Shown here: positions 1 to 6,597 of the stretch, in pieces
Position numbering within the stretch: position 1 is the first letter of the stretch
Layout of the letters: each line of letters starts with the position of its first letter
Source of the DNA: an uncultured Erysipelotrichaceae bacterium
GTDB taxonomy: Bacteria; Bacillota_I; Bacilli_A; Erysipelotrichales; Erysipelotrichaceae
NCBI GenBank assembly: GCA_910586285.1
Contig: CAJUGR010000078.1
Location: 1 to 8,949 of the forward strand
DNA: 8,949 nt
Reading direction: 5' to 3'
Translations under genes and position numbers: made by a program
The notes under the pieces: generated by a model
The model's input: the letters and a program-made list of their open reading frames with translations, nothing else
Told to the model about the DNA's origin: nothing
Databases searched by the model: none

Positions 1-2
1 CT

Positions 3-122
3 GATATCATAGCCGGTGCCATTACTGCCATCATCACGATCCGACTTTGGAAACAATTGAGTGAAGAAGAAAGTGCTATTATGAATGCCAAAGCAAATTC
101 TTCACCTAAAGTTAAAGATTAA
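3..122 (+). CDS. C-terminal fragment of a membrane protein, probably a MATE-family efflux transporter
   Basis: Only the last 39 codons are in the window; the gene begins upstream of base 1 and ends with TAA at 120-122. The visible part starts DIIAGAITAIITIRLW, a hydrophobic stretch of about 14 residues. It is followed by a charged, hydrophilic tail (KQLSEEES, ending PKVKD). MATE multidrug/Na+ antiporters of the MepA/DinF type end in just this way: a last helix opening with a conserved Asp (P-[IL]-[AS]-D-[IL]), then a basic Arg-rich turn and a short cytoplasmic tail. The match is by pattern only and rests on few residues, so another polytopic transporter is possible. A hairpin terminator follows 16 bases after the stop, which supports this as a real gene end. 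Confidence 0.5.
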   Translation, partial: DIIAGAITAIITIRLWKQLSEEESAIMNAKANSSPKVKD

Positions 123-138
123 AAAGATAATGTCATAT

Positions 139-171
139 AAAAAGCGCTGTCATTACGAACGGCGTTTTTTT
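139..171 (+). terminator. Rho-independent terminator of the + strand transporter gene, possibly bidirectional
   Basis: A stem GCGCTGT (144-150) pairs with ACGGCGT (159-165) around an 8-base loop, with two G-T pairs. It is extended by five A-T pairs (139-143 with 166-170). A run of seven T (165-171) follows on the + strand. On the minus strand the same hairpin is followed by TTTTT, so it could also stop transcripts arriving from the reductase-like gene, whose stop is at 270. No better hairpin was found for that gene. Confidence 0.8.
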
Positions 172-269
172 GAATATTCGAAATAACTTGATTAGAACCT
201 CTTGCGATATCTTGTGATTTTTCTTTCATATTTATTTATCGGCAATAAAAAAATTCCTCATCTTGTGCT

Positions 270-1155
270 TCAATTATGGTTTTGTTGTTTGCCAATATAT
301 TGATAAAACTGCATGTGTAACTGTCGCATTTCATCAGGAGCATTCATGGAGTGCTGGTACATAAACACATTTCCGAAATTACTTTTAAAAGTGATCGTTA
401 GCCCTGTTTTTAAAATACGTACCGGCGCAATTCTGAATAGATTCATTTTCCAAGGAGAAAGATGGATTCCCAAATCATAAAGCTGCTTGAAATTATTTTT
501 CATTTGTCTAGCGGTTTTTAACATCACCGTGTCCTCTTTCCATACCTCTTTGGGATTTTCTGCTTCATAGTAAGCGTCCGCAATCGGCACGACCATGGCA
601 AGATGGCACAACTGCCATTCATGCATATCATTTACAATCTGAAAAGGTATTCCTGACTTTTTAAATATCAATGACAATTCGGATAAACGTTGACTCTTAT
701 GACCGTCTATTTCCCCGAACGTGGTTGGCTGAATGATTTGCGGCGTCAATGCAGCGTTTAAAACATTCCCATTAAAACTACCGCCTGCACCGGGAAAAGC
801 AGGTTAAGCGCCCTGCACCGCACCTTTCCTCCCATTTGCGATAGGGCTCAAGTGTGTTTACCATCGTTACGATATTAGGACTGTTATTACTGCTTAATTC
901 ATTTAATGCGGTATGTACTTGATTTTCTTTTACTGTCAAAAATATATAATCATATCGATCATCATCAGCTACCCTTTCGATGATTTTGGTTTCAGCTTTA
1001 TATATCTTTCCTTCTTGTTCATATATTAAGCCACTCTTTTGCAGCGATTCTAATCGTTTTCCTCTTGCATATATTGTCGTATCATATCCTGCTTTACCAA
1101 ATAAAGCCGCGTAGTAACAACCAATCACCCCTGTACCATAGATCAGTAATCTCAT
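270..1155 (-). pseudogene. Ketopantoate-reductase-like (ApbA/PanE family) gene broken by a frameshift
   Basis: Two adjacent frames give the two halves of one protein. The N-terminal frame starts at ATG 1155 (MRLLIYGTGVIGCYYAALFG), a Rossmann fold with the GxGxxG dinucleotide-binding motif at residues 7-12, and reads correctly to about base 805. It then runs out of frame to a TAG at 778-780. Reading from 803 in the other frame restores the family's conserved PAFPGAGG motif, followed by LTPQIIQPTTFGEIDG, and continues to TGA at 270. Skipping one base near 804 would give about 294 residues, close to the usual 300-310. The second frame has no proper start: its first possible codon is TTG at 749 with no ribosome binding site. 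Family members reduce ketopantoate or similar 2-keto acids with NADPH. Here the region that carries the catalytic Lys in true PanE reads NDMHEWQLCHLAMVV (joined W180, H184), so a pantoate role is doubtful even without the shift. A sequencing error would give the same picture. A GGGTGA ribosome site lies 7 bases before the ATG. Confidence 0.82.
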
Positions 1156-1178
1156 AATTGTTCACCCGCTTTCCATTG

Positions 1179-1184
1179 ATTATA
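1179..1184 (-). promoter_or_regulatory. Possible promoter (-10 TATAAT) for the reductase-like gene
   Basis: In the 83-base gap after recN the minus strand carries a perfect TATAAT, 23 bases before the ATG at 1155, with a GGGTGA ribosome site between. No good -35 hexamer is seen at 16-18 bases (only A-rich sequence such as TAAAAA), so the call rests on the -10 box. No convincing terminator was found after recN, so read-through from the operon is also possible. Confidence 0.4.
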
Positions 1185-1238
1185 CACATTTATGCATATC
1201 ATTTTTACTAATTCATTGAAATATCACAAATACGCGAT

Positions 1239-2891
1239 TTAAGACTGTGCCTTTTGATACAGTTCCCGGGCCGCCGATAATGCCGATGGAGATATAGAAT
1301 CACTGGCAATCGTTGCCAATTCTTTAATGCGGCTAGTTTCATCCAATTCATGAATCTGTGTGTTCGTAGATGTTTCATTTTGATGCTTTTCCACCAAATA
1401 ATGATGCATGGCACAAGCGGCAACCTGAGCCAAATGCGTTACACAGAATACTTGCGTTTGGCGACCCAACTGCTGCATTTTTTTACCGATCGCAAATGCC
1501 ACACTGCCACTGACACCGGTATCAATTTCATCAAAAATAACGGTTTCAATTCCCTGTAACGAAGTAAAGATTGTTTTTAATCCCAACATCAAACGGGATA
1601 ATTCGCCACCCGATGCCGTTGTCTGTAATGGTTTCAGCGCTTCTCCCTTATTCATGGATATCAAAAATTCTACCGCATCAATACCATGGCTGTTGCCTTC
1701 GATTGCTTGAAAAGAAACATGAAAACGCGCATATTCCAACTGTAAATCACGCAACTGCGTAACGATTGCCGCTTCCAGTTCCTGTGCTTTTGCCACACGT
1801 AAATCGTGCAGCACCTTTGCCTTGGCATAAAAGGCGGTATAAGCTTCTTTTTGCTTGATTTCCTGCTTGCGTAGAAAGTCACTGCGATGCAGAATCAAAT
1901 CAATCCTACGTTCCAATTCCGCATGCTTAGCCATGACACTTTTTACATCACCGCCATATTTGCGTAAGATTTTGCGAATGGTAAAAATTCGCTCATTGAT
2001 TTCATTCACACGCTGCTCATCATATTCCATGTGATCCACATAATCATACAAAAGCTGATATTGCTCATCCAAAGCATAATACAATTCCAGCAATTTATCA
2101 TGGCTTTGAATCAAAGTCTCATCTTCATTCAGATTTTCCAATAACCGGCATGCCTCATAAATAGCCGGATCCGCCCCCTGATCACCATTTAATAATTGTA
2201 AACATTGACTCAACGCAGCGGATATTTTCTCAAAGGCCATAAAACGCTTGGCCTCTTCTTCCAATGCTTCCAACTCCCCTTCTTTCAGTTCAGCATCCGT
2301 AATTTCATTCAGCTGATAGGTTAAAAATTCCAGATCATCTTCATTATAATCATTGTTTAATGATTCCTGCAGTTCTTGTGTGATGGTTTGATATACGCGA
2401 TAACACTCGCTTACCTCCCGACATAATGAGGGCTCATCAAGATAATGATCCAAAAGCGTCAAATGATATTTATTATTCAGTAAATATTGATTGTCATGTT
2501 GGGAATGAATATCGATTAAGGTTCCAAGCACCTTTTTCACGAAGCTAACGGTAGTCGTGCGATAGTTTAAACGTGCGATGCTTTTTCCTTCTTGAGTAAA
2601 GGTGCGTTGTATTACGATGGTATCATCATCGATATCATAACCGGCTTCTTCCAATAACATACGGGCGGGATGATTTTTTGTCACGGTAAAAACACCTTCA
2701 ATGACGGCTTTTTCTTTGCCTTGCTTGATCATAGAGGCATTGACACGATCACCGCATAAAATACCGATTGCGTCAATTAACAATGATTTACCGGCTCCGG
2801 TTTCACCAGTAAAAGCGGACATTCCTTCACAAAAATCCAGATGAATTTCATCAATCAACACAAAATCTTTTACATACATTCCCGTCAGCAT
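1239..2891 (-). CDS. recN: DNA repair protein RecN
   Basis: RecN is an SMC-like ATPase that gathers at DNA double-strand breaks in the cytoplasm and helps bring ends together for RecA-dependent repair. The 550-residue product is full length for the family. The N-terminal half-site has Walker A GETGAGKS at residues 29-36. The middle (about 150-370) is rich in Glu, Gln, Leu and Lys, as expected for the coiled-coil arms. The C-terminal half-site has the ABC signature SGGEL (427-431), Walker B VIFDEID (451-457) with the catalytic Glu, and an H-loop CVTHLAQ (His486). The ATG at 2891 has a GAGG ribosome site (2899-2902) 7 bases upstream; that site overlaps the tlyA stop codon. Only 4 bases separate the two genes, so they are co-transcribed and probably translationally coupled. 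In B. subtilis argR lies between tlyA and recN; here it is absent. The stop is TAA at 1239-1241, and no clear terminator follows. Confidence 0.97.
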   Translation of the reverse strand: MLTGMYVKDFVLIDEIHLDFCEGMSAFTGETGAGKSLLIDAIGILCGDRVNASMIKQGKEKAVIEGVFTVTKNHPARMLLEEAGYDIDDDTIVIQRTFTQEGKSIARLNYRTTTVSFVKKVLGTLIDIHSQHDNQYLLNNKYHLTLLDHYLDEPSLCREVSECYRVYQTITQELQESLNNDYNEDDLEFLTYQLNEITDAELKEGELEALEEEAKRFMAFEKISAALSQCLQLLNGDQGADPAIYEACRLLENLNEDETLIQSHDKLLELYYALDEQYQLLYDYVDHMEYDEQRVNEINERIFTIRKILRKYGGDVKSVMAKHAELERRIDLILHRSDFLRKQEIKQKEAYTAFYAKAKVLHDLRVAKAQELEAAIVTQLRDLQLEYARFHVSFQAIEGNSHGIDAVEFLISMNKGEALKPLQTTASGGELSRLMLGLKTIFTSLQGIETVIFDEIDTGVSGSVAFAIGKKMQQLGRQTQVFCVTHLAQVAACAMHHYLVEKHQNETSTNTQIHELDETSRIKELATIASDSISPSALSAARELYQKAQS

Positions 2892-2895
2892 CGTT

Positions 2896-3675
2896 TCACC
2901 TCATTTCTGATTCTTGTTTACTGATGCGTTTCATATCAAAGCTTCTTTTACATGGCTGTTCACTGATATGAAAGACAAACTCCTGATTGCCGTCTCGTCC
3001 GACGACACTACTGGGAGCGATGTGATGGACAAAACATCCCAGCGATGTAATATATTCATACATATCGCTTAAAACCCGCGCATGTACCTTATGATCCTTA
3101 ATGATACCATGCTTACCGATAAAGGCTTTTCCTGCCTCAAACTGAGGTTTGATCAAAGCTACGATTTCCACCGTTTCCATGCATGATATCAAAGCCGGCA
3201 AAATGAGTTTGAGGGAAATAAAGGATACATCGACACAAGCAAAATCAATCGGCTCATCAAATTGGGAACGCTTCAGATAACGACAATTCGTACGTTCCAT
3301 ATTGTGAAGCCGCGGATCCGCTAATAACGAGGGATCCAACTGATCATGACCGACATCCACCGCATAAACACAGCGGACACCGCTTCGCAGGCAAACATCA
3401 CTGAAACCGCCGGTCGAAGCACCGACATCAATGACACAGCGTCCTTTTAATGAAATTTGAAATGGTCCCAAAACATCATAAAGCTTAAAGCCGGCGCGCG
3501 ATACGAAGGAAACCTCGGCACTGCGAACTTCGATGTTCATATTATCTGTGACCTCATAGCTGTTTTTGGTCACGATATGATCATCCACCCATACCCAGCC
3601 GGCCTTAATCGCATCCTGTGCCTTGGCACGTGTCGCTGCCTTTTGTCGCTCTACCATCGCTTTATCAAGACGCAT
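2896..3675 (-). CDS. tlyA: TlyA-family rRNA 2'-O-methyltransferase (YqxC-like)
   Basis: TlyA proteins transfer a methyl group from S-adenosylmethionine to the 2'-OH of cytidine in rRNA; in mycobacteria the targets are in 16S and 23S rRNA and the protein is often labelled hemolysin. Target specificity here is inferred. An S4 RNA-binding domain covers residues 1 to about 55 (RLDKAMVER, then AIKAGWVWVDD). The linker SRAGFKL (59-65) leads into an FtsJ-like methyltransferase with the SAM motif DVGASTGGF (83-91), the acidic VDVSFISL (148-155) and LIKPQFEAG (174-182), which carries a conserved Lys. Near the C-terminus GRDGNQEFVFH matches the last conserved block. An earlier in-frame ATG at 3681 would add two residues (MT), but AAGGA at 3684-3688 sits only 2 bases from it and 8 from the ATG at 3675, so 3675 is preferred. 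The start overlaps the end of dxs by 11 bases. Confidence 0.93.
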   Translation of the reverse strand: MRLDKAMVERQKAATRAKAQDAIKAGWVWVDDHIVTKNSYEVTDNMNIEVRSAEVSFVSRAGFKLYDVLGPFQISLKGRCVIDVGASTGGFSDVCLRSGVRCVYAVDVGHDQLDPSLLADPRLHNMERTNCRYLKRSQFDEPIDFACVDVSFISLKLILPALISCMETVEIVALIKPQFEAGKAFIGKHGIIKDHKVHARVLSDMYEYITSLGCFVHHIAPSSVVGRDGNQEFVFHISEQPCKRSFDMKRISKQESEMR

Positions 3676-5533
3676 TGTCATATTCCTTGATCACTTGAAA
3701 CAGTGAATTGATATCAATATGTTCTACCTTGCGCAGCTGCGGTAAGGATCCGTGTTCGACAAAGTGATCACCCAAACCAATGCGATGCATACAAATGATA
3801 ATATCACGATCATTATAGAATTCCAATATGGCCGAAGAAAGCCCGCCGGCCAATATATCCGTTTCATAGACGATGATATCAAGATGAAGTGATGCCAGTT
3901 TCTCAAGCATTGTTTCATCCAACGGTTTAAAGAAACGAGCATTCACCACGATCAAAGAAATGCCGTTCGCTTCAGCCTTCGCAATCACTTTATCCACATC
4001 ACTGCCATAAGTGATGACAATGCAGGCGGGATGCTCCCCTACTTGCATCATTGTCCAACTGCCGATCGCAATCGGCTCGATAGAATCCATTCGCTGAAAC
4101 GGCACACTGCCGCGCGGATAGCGAATCGCAAAGGGATGATCTTGCGTAAAGGCAGTCTTTAATAATTGCTGGGCCTCTTGAGCATCCTTTGGCTGTGATA
4201 GAATGAGATTGGGCATTGTTCTTAGCATTGCGATGTCAAAAACACCGTGATGAGTAGGTCCGTCCTCACCGACCAAGCCACAGCGATCAATGCCAAAAAC
4301 CACCGGCAAATCCATGCGGGCAACATCCTGTTGAATCTGATCATAAGCCCGCTGCATGAACGAAGAATAGATTGAAAGAAACGGCCGCATGCCGCTTAAT
4401 GCCAAAGACGCTGCCAAGGTTACACTGTGTTCTTCCGCAATGCCGCAATCAAAAGCGCGATCCGGGAAAGTCGCAAAGAATTTTCCCAGTTTCGAACCGG
4501 ATATCATTGCCGGAGTCAAAGCCAAAATTCGCTCATCCTGCTTTGCCATCGTCGTCAAACTCTCAGCGATAATCTCGCTCCAAGAGGCATGGTGCTTCGG
4601 TATTTTCGCTAACGATTGTCCGGTTTTCGGATCAAACTGTGAAACCCCGTGCCATTTACCCTCTTGATCTTGTTCCGCGAAAGGATATCCTTTCCCCTTT
4701 TTGGTTATAACATGAACGACAATCGGTCCTTTATGCCGCTTGGCAATTTGCAGCACCTTGATCATCAGTTTCAGATCATGACCGTCCACTGGTCCGATGT
4801 AATCAAGGTTAAATTCACCGAAAATGGAATTATCCACAACATTATCCTTCAAAGTATTTTTTATATTGCGCATTCCTTGTAAGATCTGCGTGCCGGCTTT
4901 ACTTTGGGATAACACATCGGAAAGATCACTTTTAAACGTATTATAAGGTTTAGAAGCCCGTAACCGCGTAAAGGCTTCATCCATTGCGCCGACATTCTGT
5001 GATATTGACATATGATTATCATTAAAAATGATCACCATATCACGATTTTCACTGCCAATCTGATTGAGAGCCTCCATGGCCATACCGCTGCTCAATGCCC
5101 CATCACCGATGATGGCAGCTACTTGATAGTTTTCATGATGCAAATCACGGGCAATGGTTATCCCCAGCGCTGCCGATAACGACGTGGAAGAATGGCCCGC
5201 TTCCCATACATCATGTTCACTCTCCCGCCGTTTTTGAAATCCGCTGAGGCCGTGATATTGCCTTAACGTTGAAAAATCATTCAACCGTCCGGTGATCATT
5301 TTGTGTACATAACTTTGATGCCCCACATCAAAAATCAGCTTATCACTCGGTGAGTGAAATACGTAATGCAATGCCAGTGTTAATTCAACTACCCCAAGAT
5401 TACTTGATAAATGTCCGCCGGTTTTCGCAATGCTTTCAATTAGAAAGCTGCGAATATCCGCTGCCAGTTCATTGAGCTGTGATACGGACATCTGTCGAAT
5501 ATCCGCCGGACCTTTGATATCATAAAGATTCAT
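3665..5533 (-). CDS. dxs: 1-deoxy-D-xylulose-5-phosphate synthase
   Basis: Dxs joins pyruvate and glyceraldehyde 3-phosphate, with thiamine diphosphate and Mg2+, to give DXP, the first step of the MEP isoprenoid pathway and a source for thiamine and pyridoxal. The 622 residues are normal length. Visible motifs: TGGHLSSNLG (38-47) with the catalytic-site His41; FDVGHQSY (68-75); the thiamine-diphosphate/Mg2+ motif GDGALSSGMAMEALN (143-157) with NDNHMSIS (171-178); GIAEEHSVT (364-372) with catalytic Glu367; YSSFMQRAYDQ (389-399); and GEDGPTHHGVFD (422-433). Several positions differ from the common form: FDVGHQ for WDVGHQ, SSGM for TGGM, NDNHMS for NDNEMS. None removes a known catalytic residue. 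An in-frame GTG at 5542 is directly next to the ribosome site and cannot be used well; ATG 5533 lies 8 bases from GAGGTG and gives the usual MNLYDIKGP opening. The gene is 16 bases after ispA and overlaps tlyA. Confidence 0.97.
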   Translation of the reverse strand: MNLYDIKGPADIRQMSVSQLNELAADIRSFLIESIAKTGGHLSSNLGVVELTLALHYVFHSPSDKLIFDVGHQSYVHKMITGRLNDFSTLRQYHGLSGFQKRRESEHDVWEAGHSSTSLSAALGITIARDLHHENYQVAAIIGDGALSSGMAMEALNQIGSENRDMVIIFNDNHMSISQNVGAMDEAFTRLRASKPYNTFKSDLSDVLSQSKAGTQILQGMRNIKNTLKDNVVDNSIFGEFNLDYIGPVDGHDLKLMIKVLQIAKRHKGPIVVHVITKKGKGYPFAEQDQEGKWHGVSQFDPKTGQSLAKIPKHHASWSEIIAESLTTMAKQDERILALTPAMISGSKLGKFFATFPDRAFDCGIAEEHSVTLAASLALSGMRPFLSIYSSFMQRAYDQIQQDVARMDLPVVFGIDRCGLVGEDGPTHHGVFDIAMLRTMPNLILSQPKDAQEAQQLLKTAFTQDHPFAIRYPRGSVPFQRMDSIEPIAIGSWTMMQVGEHPACIVITYGSDVDKVIAKAEANGISLIVVNARFFKPLDETMLEKLASLHLDIIVYETDILAGGLSSAILEFYNDRDIIICMHRIGLGDHFVEHGSLPQLRKVEHIDINSLFQVIKEYDNAS

Positions 5534-5541
5534 TCTGATCA

Positions 5542-5547
5542 CACCTC
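5542..5547 (-). promoter_or_regulatory. Ribosome binding site that sets the dxs start
   Basis: GAGGTG on the minus strand ends 8 bases before ATG 5533. The upstream GTG codon at 5542 overlaps the last base of this site, which rules it out as the main start. Confidence 0.75.
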
Positions 5548-5549
5548 GA

Positions 5550-6401
5550 TTATTTTTTTCGATGAATTAAATTTGTAAAAATTTCCTCGATCCACTCTTT
5601 GTGAATGTTCATTTGATTTAAGCACGTTTGCGCTTCCTGAAATAATGCATCTGCCTTGCGATTGGCCTCTTGAATACCTAATAATGTCACATAGGTTGCC
5701 TTATGCTGTTTGGCATCACTGCCGGCATTTTTGCCAAGTTCTTCACTAGTAGCCGTCACATCCAATACATCATCCTGGATTTGAAAGGAGAGTCCGATCA
5801 GTCTTCCGATGATTTGCCAGTTCTTGATGTCACCGTGCTTTCCGGCTAAGACCGCTCCGCAAACAAGTGGCAATGTTAACAGCTTTCCGGTTTTATAAAT
5901 ATGAATTTCCTGTAATTCCCGTTCGTTCGCAATGCTTTTGCCTTCGGCTTCCAAATCCTTTGCCTGGCCGAGAATCATTCCTTCAAAGCCGGCGCACTTG
6001 GCACATTCCGATACGATCGCCAAACTGATTTTGGCATCCTCACCAGCATGTGCGGCTGTTTCAAATGCCATCGTTAACAGACCGTCTCCGGCTAATATCG
6101 CCGTGGCTTCATCAAAGGCCACATGGCAGGTCGGGCGTCCTCTTCGCAGCGTATCATCATCCATTGCCGGTAAATCATCGTGAATTAATGAATACGTATG
6201 CAGCATTTCAATGGCCGCTGCCGCGCCATATCCCTTGCGCACATCCTGACCATAAGCGCGAAGTACCGCAAACAACAGCTGCGGCCGAATTCGCTTTCCC
6301 TTATTTAACAGGGAATAGCGCATTGCTTCCTGAACTCTTGACGGCAAGCGATCATCGAATAATGACGCCAGATAGGCTTCAAATTCATCCATTTTGTTCA
6401 C
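5550..6401 (-). CDS. ispA: Farnesyl diphosphate synthase (geranyltranstransferase)
   Basis: This trans-isoprenyl diphosphate synthase condenses isopentenyl diphosphate with dimethylallyl and then geranyl diphosphate to give farnesyl diphosphate, the precursor of undecaprenyl carriers and quinone tails. Residues KGKRIRP (34-40) match the substrate-binding basic motif. The first Asp-rich motif DDLPAMDDD (75-83) is followed by RRGRP. YKTGKL (169-174) and the second Asp-rich motif QDDVLD (209-214) follow, then GKNAGSDAKQHKATYV. The four-residue gap in the first motif (DDxxxxD) and Tyr70, five residues before it, fit the bacterial type II farnesyl synthase, so a C15 product is likely; a C20 product cannot be excluded. 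The start is open. GTG 6401 has a strong GGGGAGG about 6 bases upstream, while ATG 6392 has only AGGTG 6 bases upstream and would give 280 residues. Either start overlaps xseB. With dxs next to it, the operon encodes an early and a late step of isoprenoid synthesis. Confidence 0.95.
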   Translation of the reverse strand: MNKMDEFEAYLASLFDDRLPSRVQEAMRYSLLNKGKRIRPQLLFAVLRAYGQDVRKGYGAAAAIEMLHTYSLIHDDLPAMDDDTLRRGRPTCHVAFDEATAILAGDGLLTMAFETAAHAGEDAKISLAIVSECAKCAGFEGMILGQAKDLEAEGKSIANERELQEIHIYKTGKLLTLPLVCGAVLAGKHGDIKNWQIIGRLIGLSFQIQDDVLDVTATSEELGKNAGSDAKQHKATYVTLLGIQEANRKADALFQEAQTCLNQMNIHKEWIEEIFTNLIHRKK

Positions 6402-6597
6402 CTGCTTCCTCCCCTTTCATTAAGGTATTCACTTTTTCCTCAAAGTCTTTCAGCTGTTGATCACAATGATTGACCAACTGCAAGCCTTCTTCAAATAAAT
6501 GAATGGCATCCTCTAATTCTATTTCATTTTTCTCTAATTGTTCAACGATATCCTCTAAGCGATTCATTGATTGTTGAAAGGACGGTTTCGCTGCCAT
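6385..6597 (-). CDS. xseB: Exodeoxyribonuclease VII small subunit
   Basis: XseB is the small, helical subunit that binds in several copies to XseA to form exonuclease VII, which degrades single-stranded DNA from both ends to short acid-soluble pieces. The 70-residue product has the family pattern FQQSMNRLEDIVEQLEKNE followed by LEDAIHLFEEGLQLV and a charged, mostly helical tail; the length is typical (65-85). The ATG at 6597 has a near-perfect AAGGAGG site (6605-6611) 7 bases upstream. The gene starts 34 bases inside the end of xseA, so the ribosome site lies wholly within xseA coding sequence. Its end overlaps the start of ispA by up to 17 bases. Confidence 0.95.
   Translation of the reverse strand: MAAKPSFQQSMNRLEDIVEQLEKNEIELEDAIHLFEEGLQLVNHCDQQLKDFEEKVNTLMKGEEAGEQNG

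Noticed and set aside
172..269. Small gene or RNA in the intergenic region between the MATE and reductase-like genes
   Set aside because: Apart from the 139-171 hairpin there are only short AT-rich stretches, a GAATATTC palindrome and two copies of ATCTTGTG; no frame or stable fold is supported.
270..749. Separate 159-residue hypothetical gene
   Set aside because: Its first codon is TTG in the middle of a conserved family stretch (AALTPQIIQ), with no ribosome site; it is the second half of the frameshifted reductase-like gene.
803..810. Programmed +1 frameshift site in the reductase-like gene
   Set aside because: The sequence CGC TTA ACC does not match the known prfB-type CUU UGA C signal, and no upstream stimulatory Shine-Dalgarno at the right spacing is evident; a mutation or error is simpler.
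1156..1238. Terminator after recN
   Set aside because: Only a 4-base-pair A/T stem can be drawn near 1215-1238 and no T-run follows on the minus strand.
4372..6460. Open frames of 60-136 codons on the + strand opposite dxs and ispA
   Set aside because: They are antisense shadows of strongly conserved genes, have no family motifs, and their starts lack ribosome sites.
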